The translations under genes and the position numbers were made by a program. A stretch of 64,000 nucleotides of DNA from Morinoia aosen (Eukaryota > Arthropoda > Malacostraca > Amphipoda > Talitridae), in contig CM059573.1 in NCBI GenBank assembly GCA_030386875.1, forward strand, positions 26,453,891 through 26,517,890, given 5' to 3'. How positions within the stretch are numbered: the stretch's first letter is position 1; each line of letters opens with the position of its first letter. Of the stretch, positions 12,122 through 24,214 are shown in pieces. The notes below the pieces were generated by a model, which made no database searches, had not been told where the DNA came from, and was given only the letters and a program-made list of their open reading frames with translations.

Positions 12122-13784
12122 GCGTAACTTTCACGACAAAGAACTGCTTCTTGTAGCGTTTACTACGTGGCGCATTAATTGTTTGTCAGGCAGATGTTGT
12201 TTGCTTGTCCCATATTTTGCCTTCACCAATTGGTAAACTTTAGTTAGAGAAAATATTTGAAGTCTATTTATGCAAAATCTCATTTTTTGTCTTTTTTTTT
12301 AAATTATCCTAAATTTATTATCGGAAATTGATGCATGCCTAAAAATTTTGCTTTCAAATTTCAGAGCACTTGTCCTTTTAGTTTCAATTGCCGAATTACT
12401 TACTTCCACTTCGAATACTAATAAAGCTATCAAAAGCTACCGCAGACGCCTAAAGTAAGGCTCACGATTCTTACCAGTATTTTCAAGTCTTGTCAAACTT
12501 AAAATAACAGAACCAAGGGAATATATTTCAAGGTTTTCCCTCAATTATTTGTTCATCCATTAACAAGCTATGCTGATGCTTTTTATGGTATATTTGCCAA
12601 CTAAGGACACTGACCTAACGACATTACTAAAAACCTACATTATGCGCTTCATGAGTAGTACACTGTTGGAAATAAAATTTTATTTTATTTCCTTCTTTTC
12701 GGAGTTATTATACGATATCATTACTGTTGATGATTACATCTGCTTCTCTCATTTTCTGATTCATTTCGATACCTAAACACGTGCTGATAAGCAGTACCCG
12801 CGCGAAAACAGCAACAGAGGGGTAAAATTAAATATATTTTCGAACCAAAGTGGCTGGGCCATACATATGTGATACATGCGTGATCTTGACATTTTCAAGT
12901 AACTATATTTTCGGGCACAAGAAACAAAATAAATCGTCCACCAGACCACCCGTTCGGTTAGGTTGTCTTAAACGACTTTTTTATATACACCCTAAAAATA
13001 GTTGCTAATCATACTTTTTACGGAAATAAAAGATTAATTGAAATTGAAACTGCATCCGTCAAAAATCTCATGATGAAACAACGTGAAATATTTTTCTAAA
13101 CTCATACAATACGAGTTGAAGCAAGACTCAAATTGAACCCGGATTATAGTGAATTTATCCTAACTTGTTAGAGAAAGACTCAACCTATCTGCAGTTCAGA
13201 AAACGAAGTTGAATTCTCTCCTGTCTCATTACTGAAAACAGAGCGTTGGTTTTGTTTTCAAAAGACGTATGTGGAGGCGACCACCTGTGTACCGATGGTT
13301 CTAGTTGCCAACAGCATATCTATAAAATATTCCACGGGAATATAGGTAATTTGTTGAGCAAACTTTAACATAGATTTAAAATAAACACTTATTAATTAAC
13401 AACCGTGAGGTCGAAAATGCTTTTTTAAAGAGTTACAAGAAACGGAAATTTGAAATGTAATAGAAAATAATTCGTACCCTGAAAGTGGCATGGAAATGAA
13501 CCGTAGAAGTTAGGGAAACATTTTTATTGTGAACACAATTAAGAAACCGAATAACGACACTAACTATGATGATCACCAGTAGCAAGTTTTTAAATTAGGT
13601 TAGATGTTCTACATGGCGCCCATCTGTTGCGATGCAAGCGTTCAAAAGCTAGTGCAATGATTGGTGGACTGAATCGAAGTCACTAGGAGTTTTACGAATC
13701 CTTGCAGAAGCTTTAACAATTCTACCGATATCTTTTTCGAATTGAATCGGAGTTTCGTGTACACACCCCCTCACTACTATTGTA
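12122..13784. other. AT-rich non-coding stretch
   Basis: No supported gene. Short frames lack motifs. A block at about 13610-13750 has slightly higher complexity and could be part of a decayed element, but no family was recognised. Confidence 0.4.
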
Positions 13785-14139
13785 TCTATTGTATCTAACT
13801 ATTGTATCTATTGTATCTAAGAGAATTAGCGCTCCCAGGGGAACCATGTGAGGGCCCGAGCTAAAGGCTAGGTAGGCTTCCTTTTTGTTGTAATAAAATA
13901 GGTTTTTGTTTGGTTACGGACCAACTTTTTTCGGTTCACTGCTGTCCTGTTTTTCAGCACCTACTACTTTCTTCTTCAACTTTTTTCCTTGTTTCATGAA
14001 CTTCTTTCCTAGCTTACTGTTTCTGTGCACTTTGTGCATAGATTCCGCGTTCCCTCAACTCCATAATAAATGGTGCCTTCTTCTTTCCTCTCTTGGAACA
14101 TCTTTGTCGTGGTTAAGGGAGGCTAAAACTTTCTTATAT
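13785..14139 (+). repeat. unnamed ~360-bp interspersed repeat, copy 1
   Basis: This copy begins with repeated ATTGTATCT, then AATTAGCGCTCCCAGGGG, a GGTAGGCTTCCTTTTTGTTG block, TTCACTGCTGTCCTGTTTTT, a block TGTGCATAGATTCCGCGTTC, and ends GGTTAAGGGAGGCTAAAACT followed by a TAA microsatellite. Related copies occur at 32500-32860, 40757-41120, partly at 39992-40101 and inverted at 60768-60892. No long open frame or terminal inverted repeat is seen, so class is unknown. A non-autonomous element is inferred. Confidence 0.8.
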
Positions 14140-14184
14140 AATAATAATAATAATAATAATAATTCGTGTACACACACACACACA
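14137..14184. repeat. (TAA)n and (CA)n microsatellites
   Basis: About nine TAA units (14137-14163) directly follow the interspersed repeat, and a CA run (14170-14184) follows after a few bases. Confidence 0.9.
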
Positions 14185-14189
14185 AAACT

Positions 14190-15590
14190 CTTCACATGTT
14201 GCAGAAGCAGAAATCTAGGGGCGTAATATCAGCAGACCTTGGAATCCATGTGATAATTTCAAGTCCTTGTAATTCGTTACCGAAGCATTTTCGACTTCGG
14301 TTATTGGGTAATAATTGTTTATTTCATTGGTCTCAACCTTATGTTGAAGTTTATGCAGCAAAATTTTGGTCACTCTGCATATAAATATTGAAGTATTTTT
14401 TTCTAGATAAAGAGCTTCTAAAAAAATTCCATAAGAGTTGGAAAATTTTTGCGCGCAGGAAGCAATTAATGAGTACCGTCATCTGAAATGTGTTTTGTTT
14501 TTTAAAGTTTTCAAGTACTCGTAATGTAAAAGCCTGCGATCCTCTAATTCCATATTTCAATTGATATTACTCGTACTTGTGAAAGAACTTACCCGTCCAC
14601 TATTTGAGCTCCAGCAGTGTCATCGGCTAACTTTGATCAAGTTGTAATTGCGAGTTCATGGCACAGCAGTTGTATACTGGGGTATAATTTGAATGAGTAT
14701 GTTTTTGGGAAGTCACGCAAAGAGTAATATGTCTCAACATGTGATTTAGCGAACAGGTCCTGCCTTCGAAAACACAAGGAAGCCTTAAAAATATGGTTTA
14801 GGAGTTGTAAGTCAATTGGAGAACAAAATCCGTATTTACTTTGATTTGTTAATATCAATGTTTTGTTGCAGCATTTTTTCTGTACATAAGTGCATTGTTA
14901 ATGTTAGACTGTGTTTCATATTACATTCAGGTAATAAGCAATATCACATTTAGTGTGGAGGTGCGGCTTCCTCCAATCTGAAATTCCCTTCTTATTACTA
15001 GTAAGCAAGAGGTACCAACATTTCGTGACAGGGTCACCAGTTATTGAGATAGGTACTTTTAGTATGCATGACACTTTTAAACATGCCTTTTATATATAAC
15101 TGAGCAATTAGTTTTGTGGTATTTTCTACAAATTTTTGTGTTCACCATAATATAACCAGAGTGTTGAACGATGACTGCTTTCTCCTGCAGCTCTCTCACA
15201 CTGACTGAGGGCTGCTAGTGTGTATTGTTGTGCGTGGACGAAGTAGATTTTTAGTAGATGAAACATTTTATTTACCACAAGTGATACATCTGTAGATTGT
15301 TTCTTACGGCTATCACAATGGATACATTTGAGTATAGTACTGTGGGCACGAATAAGTTCAGCGACTTCTACGGCATCTTATCATCAACGCTATAATAGGA
15401 TGCACAATTATGTTAACCTAATTCACTTAATCTAGTTGCACATTAGACTAATCAATCAATTGGTTCGCTTAAGATTCGATACTTAATTTTACAACAATAG
15501 TTTATATGGGCTAGATGAGAACAGTATATTTTAGAAAATATTCAACATCAGACTTAAGATCAAGGTATAGCATACATCGTGGTAAATTAC
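14190..15590. other. non-coding stretch
   Basis: No gene supported; short frames only. It ends with TTAC, the left target duplication of the solo LTR. Confidence 0.4.
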
Positions 15591-17253
15591 TGTTAAGAAT
15601 GATTAATTTTGTGAATTAAAACTGAGAATTTAGGAAAAAATTTTATTATGTGTAATAAATCTTTTAATTGTGTGTAACAAATTTTGTGCTTACTTAAATA
15701 TTTGTTCGATGAAATATCTTAGTAATTTCCAACAGTACAGATGGGTCGCTTCAACATAAGGTTATGTGTAGCGATAAGCTGTGGTGTTTTCAAGCAAAGT
15801 CTGTTTATATTAGCAAGGAATTTTGGGGGGTGTGAGCGATCTTCGAGAGGCCTAGGGCGAACCCTTCGACACTTGAGACGTTAGAAAATGCCTACTCAGT
15901 CGCAAACAACGCCGCCTTGTTGTCGAACATAGATCGCGACACTTAAGCCTAGAGAAAAAAAAAATTTGGCCGACCAACGGTTTGAAGGAGCTTGGGCGTG
16001 GGAAACAGTGATGCCAAGAAAGTGAAAAAAAAGTCAAAGGGCTGAAGCCACGAATAGTACAGCAAAAGGAACACATAGGCGGGCACTTTCGAAGTTTGGA
16101 AGGATCTGATTGGTCGAAATGAGAACAGAGGACAACCCTCGAAAAGACGCTAGGTATCGCGATGAACAAAAGGCAGTTCCACAGTCGACGCAGTGACGCG
16201 AAGTACAAGAAATAAACGCGGGTGTGTTCGCGGTAACAAACGTGCTTAAAGAGATAATGGAAAAAGTGGCTATATTAAAAATTGATATTAAAGTTTCACG
16301 CTATGATGTAATCCAGAAATTTATACATTTTTGTTCTTACTTGCAGAGAAGTAAATTGAAAAAACCCAACCTACGTGGGAATCATTAATGGAACATTTAG
16401 ATGCAACGTCTCTGGGAGGGTAAGAGAGATGCAGTTTCTTGGAAAAATATATATATATTTTTTTTAAATAAATATAACTGAAATTTATCGGCATTCAGTG
16501 ATGTAAAAATTGAAATGTTTTGAGGGAACGTAATTGGCGCAATCATGATTAACGAGTTATAAATTAATCTTGCAGGTGGGAGGCCTGTGGATAGAAGTTC
16601 GCAAGGAAAGGAAATGCTCGGGAGCTACGAAATTAGCAATTAGCAACAGACATTCTTAGAAATGTGCATAAGACAGTGATTTGAACTGAAGCTGTACTGG
16701 CTCCTGAATGTGTGGGTTGAAGCAATGACCACACCTTTGCTGCTGGGAGCGCTAAGATATTGTAGACCTTATTTGTGTTATGTCTGTGTGTAAGCAACAG
16801 ACTAGGAGGCTGGCCAGCCCAAGCGAATCGAATTATTCAGAATAGCTCTGTAATGTAAGCCATTTGGCATATGCAGTTTTAGATTCCATGACTTAATTTG
16901 TACCATTCCTAATAACGTTCATTGTACGTAAGCTTGGTTATGTTCGTATGATGTATGGCCGCAAAATCATAAATATTGAGCGAATGTTACCCTGTGTATC
17001 ATGCCCCCCAACACTAGAAGTAACAGCTCGCCACATCACGGGTGCGCTTAGAAAATGCGCTGTGTAAGTGGGTCATCTGTCATCGGTGAGTAACGTTTTG
17101 TTTTTAGTATATGTACTGTAATGTTGATTATTGTCCATGAGCTTTTTTGTGTTGTCTAGGTATCTCATGGAGGTGAGCCAATCCCTCAATTCCGAGAACC
17201 TGATCTTCTTACTAATGTAAATTAGTAAGGAGGCGAGACCCTATCTCGTGACA
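15591..17253 (+). mobile_element. solo LTR of a related Gypsy-type family
   Basis: This 1663-bp segment begins TGTTAAG and ends CTCGTGACA. It is colinear with, but clearly diverged from, the LTR at 20883-22825: matching blocks include GAGAATTTAGGAAAA, the GTGCATAAG region, the GTATGATGTAT block, the C-rich run near 17005, and the terminal ATTAGTAAGG / TCTCGTGACA end. It is bounded by the 4-bp direct repeat TTAC (15587-15590 and 17254-17257). No internal region is present, so it is most likely a recombination product that left one LTR. The minus-strand open frame inside it is not considered coding. Confidence 0.8.
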
Positions 17254-17257
17254 TTAC

Positions 17258-18742
17258 AATATCAAGATGAATCAAACTACATAAAAAGTTTCACTTGATT
17301 GCTTCATGTGATTAATATTCCGATAGAAATAAGGATTCAAGATTCGTTTTGAAAGCTTTGAAATAATTTTTTTCACAGGTCTCAGCAGGGATCGAATTTC
17401 AAGTTTTAGTTCCAATGAAGAGGATACTGTGTTGTGAACGAGCTTTTGAATAATAAGGGAGTATGAAATTACTTCATTTCATGTTAAATGATCATGATGG
17501 CGAGTTTGTGCAGATAATAATTTTTGAATGTCTTTGTCGCCCTCATTAGTCATTTGATTACGTTTCTAAGAAGTTGAACAGTATTCCTTCCGCGTAAACC
17601 CATGTGAATATTTAACTTTGAATTTTCATTTTAAAACTTATTTTGTGGGTGTGTTGACTACTTTTTGAAATTTTAATTAAAAACTTTCGTCGATATATCA
17701 CTGATTCACTATTTGTGTATTAGTGTTAGTTGAAAAACATTATAATACCGAATTTATAATCAGCGTACAAGAATTCATGAGGTGCTCAATTTTCGATAAC
17801 TTCTCTGTTTTGGCCGTGAATCTGATATTCATTGCACCCGCTGTAACTTGTAAGTATACTTTTCTTTATTCCTTCATTTAATTTGCTGTCGTCCATACCT
17901 TGCTGCATTAGGAAACAGATGGAAATTGTGAATCCTATTCTACCCTAATCTTCTTGGATTGATTAATTGTGCTAAGAAGTCTTTATTTTATTTTTACCTT
18001 AAGTGTCGATTTGTTTTTAAAAAAGGTTTAAATGCCTCAGAAGAATTGCAAAAAAATCCCCCAAAGCGAATGAAAATTATAAGCAAGTCTTTCATGTTTT
18101 TTCGTATGCTTCTAACCATTGCATCTTTGGTATGTAACAGATGAAAGTACGTGATGTGTGTATGCGTGATGTGGGTTTCACTACCTGATGAGTAGAAACA
18201 AAATATTTGAAATACGTGTGTTTGTATCGAGTTCGTGTGGGAAGGGCTAATATAAAGCAAATTCGAGAGGTAAATGAGCTCAAGTTATTGATACGCACGT
18301 AACACTTTCAGTTGATCAAATAATCGTATAGTAATGCAATTTTATAAAACCAGCCTACTGAAACAAATTATCTAGTATAATTTATTGTAATCATTTTTTG
18401 ATGGGGGTGCGTGCTAGTGCACGCACCTCCCGTCGATGAAACAAATTGTAATTTGTTTTTACGACAATCGTTTGATCGAGCGAAAACGGACTTCGTTGTT
18501 ATATTTCTTTTAGATTAAATCTACATATCGTCCAATGGTAATCTCATGTAGTTGCATGTATATAAAATTTCAGATATGTGATAAAGTGGAATTTCACGCA
18601 TATAAATCTCTATATGAGTGTAAATAAATCTTCGATACTACTATGGGTAATATAAATTACCATTTGAAAATAAATATTTGAATGGATGCACACTGCCATT
18701 AATGTAGAATTTTTAAACATCAATCAGTAGTATAATACGAAG
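17258..18742. other. AT-rich non-coding stretch
   Basis: No supported gene; overlapping short frames at about 17960-18300 lack motifs. Nothing else identified. Confidence 0.4.
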
Positions 18743-19058
18743 TTTTTATGACTGACATATCTGTTACGCCGGTCAAAGATCTGAATCACACTCTGCCTCC
18801 TGATGCTGGGAACTTTATGACTGACATATCTTTTATCTTTTATATCTTTTATGACAAATCTTTTTATGACTGATATCGTTTATGATATCTGATATTTTAT
18901 TTATGACTGATATCAGATGATATGACTGATATATATTATGATATTTTTATGACTGATATCTTTTATGATATCTTTTATGACATAACTTTTTATGACTGAC
19001 ATATCTGTTACGCCGGTCAAAGATCTGAATCACACTCTGCCTCCTGATGCTGGGAACT
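18743..19058. repeat. 72-bp direct duplication around a degenerate tract
   Basis: Two 72-bp copies, identical as read (18743-18814 and 18987-19058), contain CTGTTACGCCGGTCAAAGAT. Between them lie many short variants of TTATGACTGATATC and TTTTATGATATC. The middle looks like slippage or expansion of the first bases of the duplicated unit. Confidence 0.9.
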
Positions 19059-19233
19059 CAGCACATTTTACGACAGCTTGTCTTTAGATTGCAACACCGG
19101 CAGAAGTTTTATGTATTTCTTGCTGAAAGGAAAAGCGATTGTCTTGCTCATCACATACAATAGATACATATTTAACACAAAAAAACGATCATGTTAACGA
19201 GCGATTACGTCAATTTTCAACTCAACTTAGGGT

Positions 19234-19395
19234 TGGATAAATTTGAACTTGACTTGGATTAATTTGAACTTGACTTTGATTAATTTGAACTTGAATTTGA
19301 TTAATTTGAACTTGACTTTGATTAATTTGAACTTGACTTGGACTAAATTGAACTTGACTTTGATTGATTTCAACTTGACTTGGATTAATTTGAAG
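19234..19395. repeat. 21-bp tandem repeat, about eight units
   Basis: Units of about 21 bp with the core ATTTGAACTTGACTTTGATT are repeated about eight times with G/T, A/C and T/G changes. Confidence 0.9.
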
Positions 19396-19399
19396 TGAA

Positions 19400-20882
19400 A
19401 AAGGTGTAGTACTGCTATGAAATTACCAATATTTATTGTGATTATTTTGGTCAGACTGGTTTTGACGTCAGCAGTTTACGTTGCGAGGATTATGGAAGGC
19501 TGCATTGATTATGGAACACTTTATGTTAGACAGATTTGTTATTCACCGCGTGTTCAAGTAGACATTCCTTTAAAGGAACGCATATGAAGTTTATTACCAA
19601 TACAAAAATACCAAAATTCAGTAGATAATAGTATAGTTAAATGTGAATTCGAACGACATCGGGCTAACACATGTTCGTGCGGATCATGTTCATGTTCTTA
19701 GTTGAAGTCCAAGGAGAAGTACATCTAATCATCTAAACGCTAGTGTTCATTTTAATTAATGAAAAATACGTTTTGAGACTTCTTGCTGCAGTGTCACCAT
19801 TGGCTTTAAGAATTCTAAATCTGCAGATGGCACAGAATTGCCTGAACTGAAAGAGCCGTTCAGTACATGATGCCGTTTCAGAGGAATATTTCAATGAAAC
19901 TATCAAATAAAAAGCCAGAAGAAAATAAGTCTTGAAGCGAAGAAGCCAAAACATTGGAGTGATATGTACAGATTTTCCTTGAAAATGTATTTTATATTCT
20001 TTCAAGATTATGTCCGGTTTAAGAAACCAGTAAACTTTGTCGAACTAAATGTTCCAATGGTTGGTTTATATGTTAAAATTAGTGGCCTTCAATATCGATA
20101 TATTTTTAAGTATCATTCACAATTGATTCCATAATCTAATCTTTGAAATATTTTGCTTGAACAAAAAAGTATACTTGAACATCAAATTGGTTTTCAACAT
20201 TACTTTCCCAAAAAATTAACCTTGTAGGCTGAAAAGTAAATTTTCTACGACAGGATGAAGTGTGTATACATTTTTCTGAAGCCCATTGTCAACAGCCTCA
20301 ATTCTGCTAGTTGAGCGACGGTTTCACTAACGCAAATATTTTGAAGATTCACTCATGGGAAGCCTTCTTAGCTAACGCCCTCTAATAAGGTTCTCCTCAT
20401 AGTCTGAGAAAAGACAATGTGAATAATTTCTTCCTATGAACATGTAGGAGCTTGGGCACAGGATAAGAAGAATACAGTAGAGGGCACTTGATGCGACCGG
20501 CATCTGTAAGTTGACTGAGCTGCTTCTGTGAACATGTGCGTCAGAGCGCCGAACAATTCCCACTTCTTCACTCGATTCTATTCGTGCTACATATGATGTT
20601 GAGGTTAAGGTGTTGAATTACGTGTGCTGCCGTAATGTTTGCGCGTTTTTATGCTCAGCATTTTGTATTGAGTTGCAACTGTGAATCTTTTACTTGAATT
20701 TAATCAGTGGTAGTCATCTGGCTGGCCTAAATTATCTTGCTATGTGAAATATAATTTCTTCACCATTAATAGTCTCATTCCTTCGGTAAGGTCGAATTTT
20801 GTCGGATCGAGGGAAATAGCTGTTTAGGGACTCGAGAGGATGCACTGTCCTGTCCTTAGAGCTTGGATCGCTCCATGGATTG
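19400..20882. other. non-coding stretch
   Basis: No gene supported. It ends in ATTG (20879-20882), the left target duplication of the Gypsy-type element. Confidence 0.4.
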
Positions 20883-22825
20883 TGTTGGGAAAGATTTAAT
20901 TTTGGAAATTTAACTAATATTGTGCTAACTGATTGGTGCTCTTGTGTTTTGGGGTCATGTCGAGAATAATCAATTTAGCGAATGATTTAACGAATTAAAA
21001 CATGAGAATTTAGGAAAATGGTAATTATGATTTCATTCTGCGTTTTTTAGAATTTAGGGAAATTATAATTATGTGTTATAAAATTTTATTTTTGTTGATT
21101 AAAATTCCAGCGGTGCGGAGGTGTAGTCTCTTCAACATTTGTGTGTGTTACAAGCCAGAATGTCTGGACGGGTGTGTGTGGTGAGCCCATAAAGGATGTG
21201 TTGTTTCAGAAAGGGTGTGTTGTTTCAGGCAGGGAGTGTGTAACTCTATCGAGAGGGGAGAAATAACAATCTCAACGGTTGAGCACTAAGACGTTCGAAA
21301 GTGCTGACGCCTTGGTCCAGGCGATAGCTGTGTATATTATGTTCTCAAGATTTTTGGCTATACAAGCAGTCTGCTGGCCCTCGGCGGGTACCGCATGCTG
21401 TGTGGGTTAATGGCACAATCTCAAACTCCATACACAGTGCTCGACAGATTTATGGCAAGCACTTGAGCGTGAAAAGGAAACTCTCAGAAATAGTCGGAGG
21501 GCTAACGTTGAGATCGGCGGTCCTGCAAACCCTCGAGAGGGAGGAGGCTGCTAAGTTACGTCAGAAGGCTCTAGGCCAATACCACGACATCAATATGGTG
21601 GGAAAGTAGTTGAAGCTAAGGAACACGAATGAGGCTTTAGCTGCGAAACAAGAAGGGCATTCGAACATGACGTAGAAGCTTCTAAGTGTGTGATTGGCCA
21701 TGCGTGAACTAGAACACCGCTTTCTCGCGAACAAGTGGGTAGAGCTGATGAGAAAAATTGAGTCTTGCGTCGGCGATCGTCGGATATAGTACGTGTTAAA
21801 AATAGGAGGTGTTGAAAATTACCCTGAAAATATGTGACATAGATATCAACACAGGGAGTTAAACTCATCAAAAATTTCGCTTAATAAAATAGTCTCCGTT
21901 TTTCCACAGAGGGTAAATTGCAGACCTGGCTAAAGCGGGGAAATCATTCTGAAGATGCCACATTAAGTGGGGAGGGTAAGAGTGATGTAATTACCTCTGG
22001 AGAAAATATTTTGAAATAGATATGATAAAAGTGTGTGGCCTTTTGTTGAAGTGAAGATTGGAATATTTAAGGGAACTTCATTAGCACGACTAGAAGTAAT
22101 GAGTATTTAATTTTCATCGTGCAGGCGGGGAGGTTTTTTTGTCATCGGCTTGGAAGAAAGGGAGATCATGGGTCAAGATAACGAAGCGGGACGAGCAGTG
22201 TGATATCAGCAATAGACATTTTGAGCTGTGCATAAGGCAAAAGTTGGAACTGAAGCTGTGTTGTTTAATGAATGTATGTTTGAAGTGACACCACCTCCAG
22301 CACTGTTAGAATATGAACATGTTGTAGGGCTCATGTATCAGGACCTGCGTGATTAACGTACGGGGATATGCTGGCCAGCGGTAGCATTTATTGTCATTCT
22401 GTTATGTAAGCTGTTTAACACATGAAATCTCTAGAATACCATTACTCAATTTACACCAGTTCTAATGCCATACATTGCGTGCGTTTATCGATGTTCTGTA
22501 TGATGTATTGCCGTAAATTATAAATTAAGTGAATTTTCACGTGTATAAAGTCCCCCCCAAATTTAGTAGCAAGCAGCCCCTCATCATAACTGATGCGCTC
22601 TGAAAAACGCGCATTGAGTAAGTCGAGTTCAACGTACATCGGTGAGTACTGCCCAATTTTAGTATACACATTTTGTAGTAGTGTTGATTTGTTTTGGGCT
22701 TGCCCATAAATTTTCCTTGTGTTTCCTGTGCATTTTATTGAGGTATGCCAACCCCTCAAGCGAGCATTCGGTCTTCTCATTAGTGTAAATTAATGAGAGA
22801 CGAGGCAGACAGCCTTCTCGTGACA
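20883..22825 (+). repeat. 5' LTR
   Basis: TG...CA bounded repeat of 1943 bp. It contains a 19-bp internal duplication (GTGTGTTGTTTCAG type, about 21190-21230) and a TATA-like element near 22544. A 69-residue open frame at 21400-21609 is preserved in both LTRs, but they are almost identical throughout, so this gives no evidence that it is coding. Confidence 0.95.
22544..22550 (+). promoter_or_regulatory. TATA-like box of the LTR promoter
   Basis: TATAAAG is followed by a run of C. It lies about 280 bases before the LTR end, which leaves room for a short R-U5. The same sequence occurs in the 3' LTR at 32129-32135. Position and motif only; no start site is proven. Confidence 0.4.
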
Positions 22826-23194
22826 ACACAATTTGGCAAAGGTCAACGCGATCGCTTTGTAATTTCTGTGAATTTGTGAGTGCAGTATAATAAGTGCATT
22901 GTATTTTTGTTTGGATTGTTTTCATGTGCAAAACGTACAAATTTCAGTAGAGGCACATAACTCGTAGTATAAAATTTTCTGTATTCCGGGGTGAGAAGCC
23001 AGCAAGCGCACTACCATACAGCTAAAGAAGTGAAAGTGTTTATAAAAGTGATGAGATGCAGTGAGAAAATTCTAGTGTGTTTACGCGATTAATTCAAAGT
23101 GTCAGTGAGATTTCACAGTAAGTAAGTTTAAAATTATTTGAGTGATCGCAAATTTTTGAGTTTTGGAGAAGGTGAATTGGAGAAGATCGACACT
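22826..23194 (+). other. leader with candidate primer-binding site
   Basis: This is the untranslated region between the 5' LTR and the first gag ATG. TTTGGCAAAGGTC, starting 6 bases after the LTR, is placed where a tRNA primer-binding site (beginning TGG) is expected. I could not match it to a specific tRNA. Confidence 0.4.
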
Positions 23195-24214
23195 ATGCCT
23201 GCGCGCGGGAGGAGAAACAACGACCGCAGAAATGCGCCAGCAATGCCACCACAGCCCGAAGAGGAAGCCGTTAACATGCCTGTGGTAACGAGTTGCGTGG
23301 GTGCCATTGGGGCCAAGTTTAGGAGAGGCGACAATGTGGGGGAACATATGGCAAGATTGAAGTTTTTGACGGGTAATCTGAATAACAGTGAGCAGGTGAA
23401 AGCCTTCTTCCTATGCCTAGGTCAACAAGAGGCAAAGGAGTGCAATCTAATAATTGATACACTAACGAACCTACGAGATGCAGAAAACTGGTTGCGCTCT
23501 TACGACGACCAGGTCGAACATCCAACTCAAGCGCTGTTTGAAATAGTGACCAAGAAGCAAACAAGCCGGGAAGGAGTGTCAGAGTACCTGACGCGCCTGG
23601 AAAGGCTGTACAACGAGAATTATCTGGAACATCCGGAACGAATCCTTGTAGATTTGATGTGGCTCGGATTAAGGGAGAACATCACAAGACCATTTCGAAG
23701 TGATGCGCGACCTACGACAGTACAAGAACTGAGAGACATGGCAATCGAGGTGGAAAATCGACGGATAGTACCAGTGCCAAGGGAAACGACAGAGAAGAGG
23801 GAACCGGAGAGAGAAAGAGCGCAGCGAAGCGAGAGGAGGCCACAGCATGAGACTGCACGTGTCGGCCATACGATGCGGCATTCACCACAACGGCCTAGAG
23901 GGTACCGCCAGGAAGTGCCACCCTGGAGAGAAAGGAACAGACAGACACGCCATTCTCCTTATCATCGAAGAGGAAATTATGAAGCACCCCACTGGAGCGA
24001 AAAGGGCAGACTTAGGAGTCAGCAGCACCAAATATACTACGCAAGAAAGCCACAGCCGCATCCGGAAGCACCACCTGCACCTGCAGTGGATTTAGCACAG
24101 TATAGAGCAGTGCCACCGCCGTGCGTCAACTGTGGTAAATTTGGGCACCTAAGAGCTGATTGCAGAGTGCAACATTTTGCAGGACAGCCAAAAAACGGGA
24201 TAGGAGACCGTTAG
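23195..24214 (+). CDS. gag: Gag polyprotein of the Gypsy-type element
   Basis: The frame from the first ATG at 23195 gives 339 residues; the frame is open upstream but only from a TTG, so ATG 23195 is preferred. Gag forms the retrotransposon particle. The N-terminal half contains a helical capsid-like segment with typical Ty3/Gypsy Gag phrases (QALFEIVTKKQ, VSEYLTRLERL). An Arg-rich middle follows (about residues 190-300), then a zinc knuckle CVNCGKFGHLRADC with exact CX2CX4HX4C spacing for RNA binding. The end overlaps pol by 55 bases in the frame one base back, and the slippery heptamer at 24190 lies just before the stop. No stop or frameshift interrupts it. Confidence 0.93.
   Translation: MPARGRRNNDRRNAPAMPPQPEEEAVNMPVVTSCVGAIGAKFRRGDNVGEHMARLKFLTGNLNNSEQVKAFFLCLGQQEAKECNLIIDTLTNLRDAENWLRSYDDQVEHPTQALFEIVTKKQTSREGVSEYLTRLERLYNENYLEHPERILVDLMWLGLRENITRPFRSDARPTTVQELRDMAIEVENRRIVPVPRETTEKREPERERAQRSERRPQHETARVGHTMRHSPQRPRGYRQEVPPWRERNRQTRHSPYHRRGNYEAPHWSEKGRLRSQQHQIYYARKPQPHPEAPPAPAVDLAQYRAVPPPCVNCGKFGHLRADCRVQHFAGQPKNGIGDR

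Noticed and set aside
21400-21609. 69-residue open frame in both LTRs
   Set aside because: The LTRs are nearly identical throughout, so its preservation is not evidence of coding; no motif, no ATG start context.
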